A DNA stretch of 64,000 nt, taken from positions 36,654-100,653 of the forward strand of contig CACEAR010000003.1 of NCBI GenBank assembly GCA_902557575.1, given 5' to 3'. The stretch is from an uncultured SAR86 cluster bacterium. GTDB taxonomy: Bacteria > Pseudomonadota > Gammaproteobacteria > Magnimaribacterales > D2472. This document shows positions 16,822 to 25,634 of this stretch, piece after piece. A program made the translations under genes and the position numbers. The stretch's first letter is position 1; every line of letters starts with the position of its first letter. Under the pieces are notes generated by a model. That model made no database searches, had not been told where the DNA came from, and saw only the letters and a list, made by a program, of their open reading frames with translations.

Positions 16822-17205
16822 ATGAAAAAGTTAATTCTCAGTCTTTTATTCTTGCCTTCATTGGTAATGGGTGACCACTGTGATGGTGGAGCATGTCCCG
16901 CTCTAGAACACTTTAAAGATACTGGTGATGAAGTAGCTAAAGATCTTCTTCCGTATCTTGGGATAGGTCTAATTCTTGCCGTAACCATGAATTCAGGATT
17001 AGATCAGAGCTCTCTATCATATATAAATTTTGATAGTCAGAATCGCCCCAATGGGATAAAAATCTATGATAATGAAAGATATATCTCAGTTAATGCTTTC
17101 ACAAAAAATTATGAAAATTTCGAGTACCCTTCAATTTATAACGATGATCTATTCGAAGCAAATCATGGCTTCAACATTTTAGAATTTAAGATTAATCTAA
17201 ATTAG
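16822..17205 (+). CDS. Small secreted or membrane-anchored protein of unknown function
   Basis: From the ATG at 16822 the product is 127 residues with a clear signal peptide (MKKLILSLLFLPSLVMG) and probable cleavage before DHCDGGAC. An upstream GTG at 16777 would add 15 residues before the signal peptide and is less likely. The mature part has two close cysteines (CDGGAC), a short hydrophobic stretch (LLPYLGIGLILAV, about 42-54) and a polar C-terminal half rich in Asn, Asp and Tyr. I recognise no family. The gene has its own candidate promoter with a palindrome and overlaps the convergent lysS by 4 bp. Confidence 0.65.
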   Translation: MKKLILSLLFLPSLVMGDHCDGGACPALEHFKDTGDEVAKDLLPYLGIGLILAVTMNSGLDQSSLSYINFDSQNRPNGIKIYDNERYISVNAFTKNYENFEYPSIYNDDLFEANHGFNILEFKINLN

Positions 17206-18692
17206 TTTTTTAATTGCGGAAATAGCAAAACGTCTCTTATAGATGATTGATTTGTTAGAAGCATTACTAATCTATCTATTCCAAGCCCTACTCCAACTGC
17301 TGGCGGCATTCCATGCTCCAGTGCTGTAATATAATCCTTATCAAAATCCATTGCTTCCTTGTCTCCTGAATCCTTAGCAGCGACCTGTGCTTCAAATCTT
17401 GAAGCCTGATCATCAGGATCATTGAGCTCACAAAAACCATTTGCAAACTCTTTTCCACCAATAAATAATTCAAATCTATCTGCAAAATCTGGGTTATCAG
17501 GGTTTCTTCTTGAAAGAGGAGAAACTTCAACTGGGTATTCTGTAACAAATGTAGGATTAACAAGTCTTTCCTCAACGGTTTCTTCAAATATTTCCAGTAA
17601 TAATCTACCTGTTCCCCAACTTTTATCTGTTTCCTTTCCTAGTCCTTTAAAATATTTCTCGAGTGCTGACCTGTCATTTAAATCTTTTTTACTTAGATCT
17701 TTGTTATAACTTAAAACAAGGTCTGATAACTTCTCCTGAGAGAACTTTCCAAGATCAATCTCTAACTCATCCCACTGAATCCTCTCACCACAATCTATAG
17801 CTTTAGCGGCACTCACAATGATATCTTTGGTTAAATCCATCTGATTTTGCATTGTTGCATATGCTTCATACCACTCCATCATAGTAAATTCAGGATTATG
17901 TTTAGTAGAAAGTCCTTCATTTCTAAAGCTTCTATTTATTTCATAAACTTTATCAAAACCACCAACCAAAAGTCTTTTGAGGTAAAGCTCTGGAGCTATT
18001 CGTAAGTATAAGTCTCTTCCTAAAGCATTGTGTTGAGTTACAAAAGGTCTTGCTACAGCTCCTCCTGCCAAAGGATGCATCATTGGAGTCTCTACTTCTA
18101 AATAACCTCTTTCATTCATCTTTTTTCTTGCTGAGTCAATAATTCTTGTCCTTTTTATAAAAATTTCTTTAGTTTGGGTATTTGTCATTAAATCTAGATA
18201 TCTTTGCCTATATCTAGCCTCAACATCTGTTAAGCCTTTAAATTTTTCTGGCATCGGTCGTAAAGATTTAGTAATCATTTCTAAGTCCCAAACCTCAATC
18301 GTGAGTTCATCTGTTTTTGTCCTGAATAGCGATCCAGAAACTCCGACAATATCACCCAAATCCCATGTTTTAAAATCATCGTATACGCTTTCATCAATAT
18401 TGTTTTTGGTTACATATATCTGAATATCTCCGCTGGCATCTCGTAAAGTGGCAAAGCTCGCATTCCCCATTACTCTCTTGAGAACAATTCTTCCTGCAAT
18501 TGAAATGTTCTTAATATTTTTTTTGGCTAAATCATCTTTAGAGGTTTCGCCATATAATTTATGAATTTCATTTGCATTATTCTTTGGTCGAAAAGAATTA
18601 GCATAAGCAACGCCTTTGTCCCTTAAGTTTTCAAGTTTTTTTCTTCTTTCTTCAAGAATAGCTTTTTCGCCGCCTATTTTATCTTCACTCAT
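17202..18692 (-). CDS. lysS: Lysyl-tRNA synthetase, class II
   Basis: The enzyme charges tRNA-Lys. An N-terminal OB-fold anticodon-binding domain (about 55-160, with ISIAGRIVLKRVMG) is followed by the class II catalytic core. Motif 1 includes the GYLEVETPMMHP region, motif 2 is FRNEGLSTKHNPEFTMMEWY, and motif 3 is GVGLGIDRLVMLL near the C-terminus. The 496 residues match the bacterial family. It follows prfB with no gap, the same prfB-lysS order as in E. coli. Confidence 0.97.
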   Translation of the reverse strand: MSEDKIGGEKAILEERRKKLENLRDKGVAYANSFRPKNNANEIHKLYGETSKDDLAKKNIKNISIAGRIVLKRVMGNASFATLRDASGDIQIYVTKNNIDESVYDDFKTWDLGDIVGVSGSLFRTKTDELTIEVWDLEMITKSLRPMPEKFKGLTDVEARYRQRYLDLMTNTQTKEIFIKRTRIIDSARKKMNERGYLEVETPMMHPLAGGAVARPFVTQHNALGRDLYLRIAPELYLKRLLVGGFDKVYEINRSFRNEGLSTKHNPEFTMMEWYEAYATMQNQMDLTKDIIVSAAKAIDCGERIQWDELEIDLGKFSQEKLSDLVLSYNKDLSKKDLNDRSALEKYFKGLGKETDKSWGTGRLLLEIFEETVEERLVNPTFVTEYPVEVSPLSRRNPDNPDFADRFELFIGGKEFANGFCELNDPDDQASRFEAQVAAKDSGDKEAMDFDKDYITALEHGMPPAVGVGLGIDRLVMLLTNQSSIRDVLLFPQLKN

Positions 18693-19788
18693 TTATATTC
18701 CTGCTTTAAGTGATGCTCGCATAAATTCATCAATATTGCCATCAAGAACTGCAGATGTGTTACCTGTTTCATAGTTGGTTCTTAAATCTTTAATTCTTGA
18801 TTGATCTAAAACATAAGATCTAATCTGACTTCCCCAACCAATATCGGCCTTACTATCCTCCAACTTTTGCTGTTCCTCTTTTTGTTTTTGTAATTCTAAC
18901 TCGTATAGCTTAGATTTTAATTGTTTTAATGCATTTTCTTTATTTTTATGTTGTGATCTTCCATTTTGACACTGAGAAACTGTTCCTGTCGGTATGTGAG
19001 TTAACCTCACAGCAGAGTCTGTTTTATTAACGTGCTGGCCTCCTGCTCCAGAAGCCCTGTAAGTATCAACTCTTATATCAGCATTGTTTATCTCTATCTC
19101 AATATCATCATTTATTTCAGGAGAAATAAAAACTGATGCAAAAGAGGTATGTCTTCTATTACCTGAATCAAATGGTGATTTTCTTACTAGCCTATGAACG
19201 CCCGTCTCAGACCTAAGCCATCCATATGCATAGTCTCCCTCTATTAAAATTGAAGATGATTTAATACCAGCGACTTCGCCAGGTGAGGATTCAGTGATGG
19301 TTGCTGAAAATCCCTTACTTTCAGCCCACTTCAAATACATCCTTAATAACATGTCAGCCCAATCCTGAGCTTCTGTCCCGCCTGATCCTGATTGAATGTC
19401 AACGAATGCATTTGATGAATCCATTTTACCGCTGAACATCTTTGTGAATTCAAGATTCTCAATAGACGGCTTTATTTCCAATATTTCATCACTAATTTGT
19501 TTAATGGTTATCTGATCATCTTCTTCAAGTGCCATATCTAGGAGCAACTTGTTGTCGCTAAGCTTATTAAGTGAGTCTTTATAAGTTGCTAGGGATTTTT
19601 CAAGAAAGGTCTTTCTTTTATTAAGATCAGTAGATTTCTCAATATCTGACCAAATTTCTTTTTCAAGAAGTTGATTTTCGATTTCTAAGATTTCTTTTTC
19701 TTTACTATCAACGTCAAAGGTACCCCCTAATCTCATCAAGTTGAGACAGAAGATTAGAAATTTCAATTTTTAGTTCTGAAGCATCCAT
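18693..19788 (-). CDS. prfB: Peptide chain release factor 2, expressed through a programmed +1 frameshift
   Basis: RF2 releases peptides at UGA and UAA codons. The zero-frame start is the ATG at 19788; it encodes 24 residues ending RGYL and then meets UGA (19716-19714). Slipping +1 at CUU joins GAC and continues in the second frame to 18693, giving about 364 residues, as in E. coli. The GGQ motif ([15 protein letters not shown]) and the stop-codon-reading SPF motif (RKSPFDSG) are intact. A gene call beginning at MKFLIFCL in the second frame would miss the true N-terminus. It abuts phzF upstream and lysS downstream. Confidence 0.96.
19709..19732 (-). promoter_or_regulatory. RF2 autoregulatory frameshift site
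   Basis: On the minus strand the sequence reads AGG GGG TAC CTT TGA C: an internal Shine-Dalgarno (AGGGGG), then CUU and UGA followed by C. This is the classic prfB slippery signal; low RF2 leads to slow termination at UGA and more frameshifting. Confidence 0.93.
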
Positions 19789-20571
19789 TTAGATTTCTTG
19801 ATTAAAATGTTTTACTAATTTTACCCTACCATTAACATCAATACCTCTTAAATCTCTTTTGACCCTCATCAAACCGCCTCTCTCTGAGGACTGATAAACT
19901 AAAACATCTTCCTTTTTTAGTATCTTAGACCAATATGAAAATATCGGAGGCTGAGCACTTCCTGTAACAGGGTCCTCCCTTACTCCAAGATTTTTTGTTC
20001 CAAACATTCTGAGGGCATAGTCATAATTGCTGTTTTCATAAGTTGATGTGAGTATCAATTGATCTTTACCTAGATTGTCATGACTAAAGAAATCATTATC
20101 CCATTTCATTAAATTATCAAATGAATCTAACACTCCAATGAAATGTATTTTAGATTCATAATAATCAATACATGAAGTTCCTAAAATTTCTTTTATAACT
20201 TCATTTGGTTCTTTTTTTTTAATATTTTGATCAGGAAGTATTAATGAGACAAATTCATTATCGACATCACAATATAAAACATCATGATTTGCCTTAAAGG
20301 TTATTTTTTTTATTCCCATTTTATTAGACAGATGAGCGGCACTTGCAACAGTGGCATGCCCACATAAATCTATTTCAGATGTTGGCGTAAAAAAACTAAT
20401 CTTGAAGCATGAATCTTCTTCAAGCAAAAAAGCTGTTTCAGAAAATCCATTTTTGTAGGCAATATTTTGCTTTTCTTTTTTACTCAAGCCTACATCCATG
20501 CAAACTCCCGCTGGATTCCCAAGGGAAGTGTCTGAACAAAAAGAATTGTACTCAAAAACTTCTATTTTCAT
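19789..20571 (-). CDS. PhzF-family isomerase/epimerase-like protein
   Basis: This protein belongs to the PhzF/diaminopimelate-epimerase fold family. GNPAGVC near the N-terminus, the catalytic Glu in NGFSETAFL (about 45), FTPTSEIDLCGHATVASAAHL and the C-terminal REDPVTGSAQ loop are typical. At 260 residues it is near normal length. Most PhzF proteins outside phenazine producers have no known substrate, and no phenazine genes are present. It shares one base with the thrC stop and ends next to the prfB start, so it sits inside one long operon. Confidence 0.85.
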   Translation of the reverse strand: MKIEVFEYNSFCSDTSLGNPAGVCMDVGLSKKEKQNIAYKNGFSETAFLLEEDSCFKISFFTPTSEIDLCGHATVASAAHLSNKMGIKKITFKANHDVLYCDVDNEFVSLILPDQNIKKKEPNEVIKEILGTSCIDYYESKIHFIGVLDSFDNLMKWDNDFFSHDNLGKDQLILTSTYENSNYDYALRMFGTKNLGVREDPVTGSAQPPIFSYWSKILKKEDVLVYQSSERGGLMRVKRDLRGIDVNGRVKLVKHFNQEI

Positions 20572-21959
20572 TAATGATTGTTTCTTTTTATAAAATTAAA
20601 GACTTGGTCTTGGTCGGCTTCCAAAGAATAAGAGTATTCTTCTTTATTTAATACCTCACTTAAAGTGTGGTGTTTTTCAAAAGTTGGGATTTCTGCTAAT
20701 TTTAATGAGTCTAAGAACTTTCCTGGATGAGCTGTAGAAAGCACAACAAGGTCTGAACTAATTGGTCCTCCAAATATTTTTGAAACACATAATCCAACAG
20801 CAGTATGTGGATCAACAACATAATTAAAGTCTTTATATATTTTTTTCATAATCTCAGTTGTTTCCACATCTCCAATACTTGAACTGCAGAATAAATCATA
20901 AGTTTTTTTCCATACATCTTCACTAAGCGAAATAGGACTATTTGGGAAGTTATCAAAAAAGTTTTTACATGTTTCTGCATCCCTTTCTAAATAAAAATCA
21001 TAAATCAATCTTTCAAAGTTACTTGCAACAGTTATATCCATGCTGGGTGAAAGTGTCTCATTTACTAATTCTTTTTTATAAAGATTTTTTGAAAAAAAAC
21101 GATGTAAAATATCATTTTCATTAACTGCAACAGCTATTTTTTTAACTGGTAATCCTAATTTCATTGCTGAGTAACATGCAAAAACGTTACCGAAATTGCC
21201 TGTAGGAACTGAGAAACAAAGTTGTTTAGAAAAGTTATTTATCTTCATGCACAGATAAAAGTAATAACATATCTGCCCTATGATTCTTGTCCAATTTATA
21301 GAATTTACAGCTAAAAGGACTTGATCATGCTTTAAAAAAGATTTGTCTTTAAAAGCTGATTTAACAATATCCTGACAATCATCAAAAGTACCACTGATAT
21401 TTAAGACGAATACATTTTCTTGATTTACTGTTGTCATTTGCTTTCTTTGAATATCAGTCATATTTCCTTCTGGGAGCAACATAAATGTTTTAATGTTTTT
21501 ATATTCTTTACATGCATCAATTGCAGCAGACCCTGTATCACCTGATGTAGCACCAAGTATTATTGCAGTCTGATTATTCTTTTCTAGAGCCTTATTAAAA
21601 AAAGCTGCGCATAACTGAAGACCAAAATCCTTAAAAGCTGCTGTAGGTCCATGGAATAACTCACCAATAAAGATATCCTCATTAACTTCTTTAATTCCAA
21701 CAAGATCACTCTTTTCAAAATCATGCCAAGTGTTTTCAAGAAGAGTTATTACTTCTTCTTTTTTATAGGAAGATTCTGTAAAAAGTGGGACTATTAATTT
21801 GGCTATATCAATAAATGAGTTACATTCTTGAAGCTTTCTAATATCTGCTTTAGGCCATTCTGTTGGAATATATAAACCTCCATCATCTGCAAGTCCTTTT
21901 AAAAGAACTTCTTCAAATGTTTTAGCTTTATCTCCACCCCTTGTACTCTCAAATAACAT
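20571..21959 (-). CDS. thrC: Threonine synthase
   Basis: The enzyme converts O-phosphohomoserine to threonine with PLP. The N-terminus (STRGGDKAKTFEEVLLKGLADDGGLY) and PLP lysine (AAFKDFGLQ, about 108-116) match the long-form bacterial enzyme. ATSGDTGSAA binds the cofactor phosphate and SVPTGNFGNVFA follows. The 462 residues are the usual length. It is 2 bp downstream of hom, reproducing the hom-thrC pair found in Pseudomonas. Confidence 0.96.
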   Translation of the reverse strand: MLFESTRGGDKAKTFEEVLLKGLADDGGLYIPTEWPKADIRKLQECNSFIDIAKLIVPLFTESSYKKEEVITLLENTWHDFEKSDLVGIKEVNEDIFIGELFHGPTAAFKDFGLQLCAAFFNKALEKNNQTAIILGATSGDTGSAAIDACKEYKNIKTFMLLPEGNMTDIQRKQMTTVNQENVFVLNISGTFDDCQDIVKSAFKDKSFLKHDQVLLAVNSINWTRIIGQICYYFYLCMKINNFSKQLCFSVPTGNFGNVFACYSAMKLGLPVKKIAVAVNENDILHRFFSKNLYKKELVNETLSPSMDITVASNFERLIYDFYLERDAETCKNFFDNFPNSPISLSEDVWKKTYDLFCSSSIGDVETTEIMKKIYKDFNYVVDPHTAVGLCVSKIFGGPISSDLVVLSTAHPGKFLDSLKLAEIPTFEKHHTLSEVLNKEEYSYSLEADQDQVFNFIKRNNH

Positions 21960-21961
21960 TA

Positions 21962-23209
21962 TTATTTTTCAATTCTTAACGTTTTAAAATTACTAGAAAG
22001 ATTGTTGAGACCATTTAAAAATTCTTGCAAGTTAATAGATGTAATTTCCTCTGTCTCGAAGAAGCAAGTTATATCAGACTTATTTCCATCATTTATTAAG
22101 CCTGAGTTTCTAATAGATATATTGTGTTCTGCTAGCATGTCTAGAACATCACTATTTATATTTTCACTTGAAGAATTTACGATTATCAAAAATGAAAATA
22201 ACTCATCTAAGATTTGTCTATATTTCAGATCTTCTTTTGATGAAGCATTATGATTACTTGACTCAGAGGCTAGACGCACAATATCTGATATTACTCCTGC
22301 TGCTGTAGCCTCTCCTCCTGCTCCAGATCCTGAAATATGAATCTTCCCTATTAAGTCAGTATCAATTACTAAACCATTTCTTACATTCTTAAGGCTTGAA
22401 AGGTAATCAGATTTTTTAACTAGTGCTGGATTAGATCTCAAAAGAAGTTTTCCATCCTTTATATCAGCTGATGAGACATGCTTTACTGTAAAATTTAATT
22501 TTTCAGCTATATAAATATCTTGTTTAGTAATATTTGAGATTCCTTCTATTAAGAATTCATTTGGTGGTAATGGCGATCCAAAAACTATATTTGATAAGAT
22601 TGATATTTTATGAGCAGCATCAATTCCCTCTATATCAAATGTTGGATCTGCCTCAGCATAACCATTTTCTTGAGCGAAAGATAAACTATCTTCAAAACTC
22701 ATTCCATCTTCCATTTGAGAAATAATAAAGTTAGATGTTCCATTAAGCATGCCTTTGATAGACAAAAATTTATTTCCAGCAAGGTCATTTTTAAGCAAAT
22801 TAATTGTTGGAGTTCCAGCACAGACTGAAGCTTCAAAAAGAAAATCAACACCATTGTTAGATGCCTCTCTAAAAAGAATATCGCCATAATCATAAATAAC
22901 TGCCTTATTGGCTGTAACAACTGGAATTTTTTTCTCAAAGGCAGAAGAAATCAGTGTTTTTGCGTCATCTGTTCCACCAATTAACTCAACTAAAACATCT
23001 ATATCTTCGTCTAAAACATCAAAAATATTTCTTAAAATCTTTGTTTCACCAGCATTGTATTTAGGATTATCTCTTCGAGCTCCTATAGCAACAATCTCAA
23101 GATCAACTTGATGAGTTCTCTTTATTTGGTTTTTATTTTCGAGAATAGACCTATGCAATGCTGTAGCTACTGTACCCCACCCACAGATGCCTATTTTTAT
23201 CTTCTTCAT
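21962..23209 (-). CDS. hom: Homoserine dehydrogenase
   Basis: The enzyme reduces aspartate semialdehyde to homoserine. The Rossmann motif GICGWGTVATAL (about 7-18), VTANKAV with its catalytic Lys, the GMLNGTSNFI loop and the conserved EADPTFDIEGIDAAHK are present. The C-terminal third (about 330-415) looks like an ACT-type regulatory domain (FLIIVNSSSENINSDVLDMLAE), so threonine feedback is likely. It is monofunctional; aspartokinase is not fused or adjacent. It shares a base with the dsbC stop. Confidence 0.95.
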   Translation of the reverse strand: MKKIKIGICGWGTVATALHRSILENKNQIKRTHQVDLEIVAIGARRDNPKYNAGETKILRNIFDVLDEDIDVLVELIGGTDDAKTLISSAFEKKIPVVTANKAVIYDYGDILFREASNNGVDFLFEASVCAGTPTINLLKNDLAGNKFLSIKGMLNGTSNFIISQMEDGMSFEDSLSFAQENGYAEADPTFDIEGIDAAHKISILSNIVFGSPLPPNEFLIEGISNITKQDIYIAEKLNFTVKHVSSADIKDGKLLLRSNPALVKKSDYLSSLKNVRNGLVIDTDLIGKIHISGSGAGGEATAAGVISDIVRLASESSNHNASSKEDLKYRQILDELFSFLIIVNSSSENINSDVLDMLAEHNISIRNSGLINDGNKSDITCFFETEEITSINLQEFLNGLNNLSSNFKTLRIEK

Positions 23210-23910
23210 TATTTAATGATACCAATTAGCTCATTTGCTGGAATATATCCTGGTAGCAATAATCCAGTTTGAGTAATAATTGCAGGTGTTCCAGTAACAC
23301 CAATGCGTCTTCCAATCTCAAAATGATTTTCTACAGGATTTTCACAATTATTCAATTCGATATCGATATCATTTTTAAGATTCGTTATTGATTCTTTTTT
23401 TTCATTAGAACACCATGCTGCAACCATCTTCTCGTAGGAGCTTGAGTCGATCCCTGTCCTAGGAAAAGCTAAATAATTAATTGAAACTCCATTTTTTAAA
23501 TACTCATCAATTTCTGAATGAAATTTTCTGCAATAAGTGCATTCAACATCTGTAAAAACAGTTAAAACAGACTTTTCATTATTTGATTTAAATTTAATAA
23601 AACTATCTTGATCTAGGTCAGCAAGTATTTTTAGCCTAAGCCTTCCTTTATCTTTTTCAGTTTCACTCTCTGGTCTGTCGCCTTTGAGAGAGAATATATC
23701 TCCAAGAATAATATATTCAGTATTTGGAAGGACATAGATAGGTTGTATATCTCCAATATCAACTATGAAAATGTCTCTCTCTTGAGAGTAAGTTATTTCT
23801 TTTACTGAAACGCCCTCAGGTAAGATTTTATTAATCTTTTCTTTTACCAAAATAAGATCTTGAGATAATAATGATGAACAGAAAAATAAACAAATTAAAA
23901 CCTTTTTCAT
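23209..23910 (-). CDS. dsbC: Periplasmic disulfide isomerase, DsbC family
   Basis: DsbC reshuffles wrong disulfides in the periplasm. A signal peptide (MKKVLICLFFCSSLLSQ) precedes a small dimerisation domain (about 20-85) and a thioredoxin-fold domain with the active site VECTYCRKFH (about 122-131) and the cis-proline loop GVTGTPAIIT. The dipeptide between the cysteines is Thr-Tyr, where E. coli DsbC has Gly-Tyr. It lies between xerD and hom, as in pseudomonads, with 3 bp to xerD. Confidence 0.92.
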   Translation of the reverse strand: MKKVLICLFFCSSLLSQDLILVKEKINKILPEGVSVKEITYSQERDIFIVDIGDIQPIYVLPNTEYIILGDIFSLKGDRPESETEKDKGRLRLKILADLDQDSFIKFKSNNEKSVLTVFTDVECTYCRKFHSEIDEYLKNGVSINYLAFPRTGIDSSSYEKMVAAWCSNEKKESITNLKNDIDIELNNCENPVENHFEIGRRIGVTGTPAIITQTGLLLPGYIPANELIGIIK

Positions 23911-23913
23911 AAT

Positions 23914-24816
23914 TTATCCTCGTGGATGATGCTTTTTAACAAGCTCACTTAAGCGCTGTTTTGCAATATGAGTATATATTTGTGTTGTTGACAAGTCACT
24001 ATGGCCCAATAAAACTTGAACTGAGCGCAGATCTGCTCCCCTATTTAAGAGGTGGGTTGCAAAAGCATGTCTCAATGTATGGGGAGAGATATCCCTTTTA
24101 AGACCTATTTCTAAACAGTACTCTTTTAATCTATGCCAAAAAGCATGTCTTGAAATTTTTGACCCTCTGTTATTCAGAAAAATATATTTAATTGAAGCTA
24201 TATCTTTATTTTTCTTTCTCTCATCAATGTATGCGCTTATGCATTGAGCAGCATCCTCACCAAAGGGTACTAACCTCTCTTTAGAACCTTTTCCAAAAAC
24301 TTTTATTATATTTCTTTCTAAATCAAGATCTGAAAACTTTATATTAACCAACTCAGATATTCTGACTCCAGAAGCGTAGAGTAACTCAAGCATAGCCTTA
24401 TCCCTTAAACCAATTAAAGAATCTGGCTTTGGTGCATCCAGCAGTTTAACTACATCATCCTCCGAAATAGATTTAGGAAGACTTATTGGCTTTTTTGGCA
24501 TAATTTGATCAGCAAAAGGATTTGCATTAATAAGCTTTTTTTTCAAAAGAAAATTAAAGAAAGTTTTAAGAGATGAAATCTTTCTGTTAACTGAAGTGCT
24601 CTTAAGGTTTTGGCTGAATAGATAAGATATATACTGACTCGTATCAATTTTTTTTATTTCTGTAATGCGTTTTTTATTTTTAGAGATATTCCATTGATAT
24701 AGCTGATAGATATCGCTCTCATAAGATTGGATTGTATTTTTTGAAAGGCCTTTTTCAATAATTAAAGAGTTGAGAAAGGCAACAATATGTTGGTCCTTTC
24801 TGAAGACACTTTTCAT
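23914..24816 (-). CDS. xerD: Tyrosine site-specific recombinase XerD
   Basis: XerD acts with XerC at dif to resolve chromosome dimers. The N-terminal SAM-like DNA-binding domain (about 8-95) and the catalytic domain carry all active residues: Arg in ASGVRISEL, Lys in GKGSKERLVP, His and Arg in HTLRHAFATHLL, His in LLGHSDLSTT and the nucleophile Tyr in QIYTHI. The 300 residues and the xerD-dsbC-hom order indicate the housekeeping recombinase and not a phage or integron integrase. It follows rplS on the same strand. Confidence 0.95.
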   Translation of the reverse strand: MKSVFRKDQHIVAFLNSLIIEKGLSKNTIQSYESDIYQLYQWNISKNKKRITEIKKIDTSQYISYLFSQNLKSTSVNRKISSLKTFFNFLLKKKLINANPFADQIMPKKPISLPKSISEDDVVKLLDAPKPDSLIGLRDKAMLELLYASGVRISELVNIKFSDLDLERNIIKVFGKGSKERLVPFGEDAAQCISAYIDERKKNKDIASIKYIFLNNRGSKISRHAFWHRLKEYCLEIGLKRDISPHTLRHAFATHLLNRGADLRSVQVLLGHSDLSTTQIYTHIAKQRLSELVKKHHPRG

Positions 24817-24818
24817 TA

Positions 24819-25616
24819 TTAATCTAGACGTTCTTTAATTCTTGCAGATTTGCCTGATCTTTCTCTAAGGTAGAAAAGTTTTGCTTTCCTAACATCACCT
24901 TTTCTTTTAACTGAAATTGAGTCTATAAGCGGACTATGAAGTTGGAATGTTCTTTCAACACCGATGCCACTAGATATTTTTCTTACAATAAATGATGAGT
25001 TCAGTCCTGAATTTCTTACTGACATTACAACACCTTCAAAAGCCTGCAATCTTGTTCGTTGACCATCTTTAACTTTTACTGACACTGAAACGGTGTCACC
25101 TGGTCTAAATGATGGCACGTTTTCTTTAAGTTGTGATTTTTCAAAATCACTTACAATTGAAGCAGGTGATTTCTCAACATCAGATATAACTGGTGCAGCT
25201 TCTTCTTCTGGTGCAGCTTCTTCAGCTGGTGCTTCTTCTACAGGAGCTTCTTCTTCTGGTGCAGCTTCTTCAGCTGGTGCTTCTTCTTCAGAAACTTCTT
25301 CAACAGACTCAGATGTATTTGCTGCAGATTCTGCCATTGCTTCAGCTGCATCATCCACTGCAGATGGAGAGTCATCATTTGAAAAATGATTTTCCCATGA
25401 CTCAAGGAGTTGAGCCTTAGTATTTGTAATATCAAGCTCTAAACCATGCTCCTTTGCAGTAGAAACAATATCAGCTTTTTTCATAGCTTTTATTGCTGAA
25501 GGAGATGGCAATTCAACAGATGGTTTTTCTTTTACATCACTTTCAGAAGAACCTGTAAGTCCTCCAAATATTCTGGAAAAGAAACCTTTATTTTCTGTTT
25601 TTTTATCGTCACTCAT
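24819..25616 (-). CDS. rplS: 50S ribosomal protein L19 with a 150-residue N-terminal extension
   Basis: The conserved L19 domain is the C-terminal third (about 155-265: [18 protein letters not shown], then [12 protein letters not shown], then [20 protein letters not shown]). L19 lies at the 30S-50S interface. Ordinary L19 is about 115 residues; this one has 265. The extension has three parts: a basic-amphipathic start ([10 protein letters not shown]), a helical segment at about 41-77 that resembles a SAP/HeH-type fold ([18 protein letters not shown]), and an Ala-Pro-Glu repeat tract (110-142). The frame is continuous with no internal stop. The start is the ATG at 25616. A start near the core at residue 150 is unlikely because there is no Met there. 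Confidence 0.9.
   Translation of the reverse strand: MSDDKKTENKGFFSRIFGGLTGSSESDVKEKPSVELPSPSAIKAMKKADIVSTAKEHGLELDITNTKAQLLESWENHFSNDDSPSAVDDAAEAMAESAANTSESVEEVSEEEAPAEEAAPEEEAPVEEAPAEEAAPEEEAAPVISDVEKSPASIVSDFEKSQLKENVPSFRPGDTVSVSVKVKDGQRTRLQAFEGVVMSVRNSGLNSSFIVRKISSGIGVERTFQLHSPLIDSISVKRKGDVRKAKLFYLRERSGKSARIKERLD
25191..25289 (-). repeat. Ala-Pro-Glu coding tandem repeat in rplS
   Basis: A 41 bp segment is repeated nearly exactly with a 48 bp period (starts at plus 25198 and 25246). It encodes a 16-residue unit rich in Glu, Ala and Pro. The same motif and closely similar DNA occur in rpsP 1.7 kb away. Confidence 0.85.
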
Positions 25617-25634
25617 AATTAGCTCTAAAAAGGC

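Noticed and set aside
18693..19766. prfB beginning with MKFLIFCL, or prfB broken by a frameshift error
   Set aside because: The interruption is at the exact known RF2 slippery site with its internal Shine-Dalgarno, so it is programmed.
23914..24816. Tyrosine recombinase as a sign of a mobile element
   Set aside because: Conserved neighbours (dsbC-hom-thrC) and full XerD features show it is the housekeeping chromosome-dimer recombinase; no attachment site or cargo is seen.
25193..25435. Leu/Gln-rich open frames on both strands over the rplS repeat, and similar ones over the rpsP repeat (26896-27096)
   Set aside because: They are alternative-frame readings of the Ala-Pro-Glu repeat DNA.
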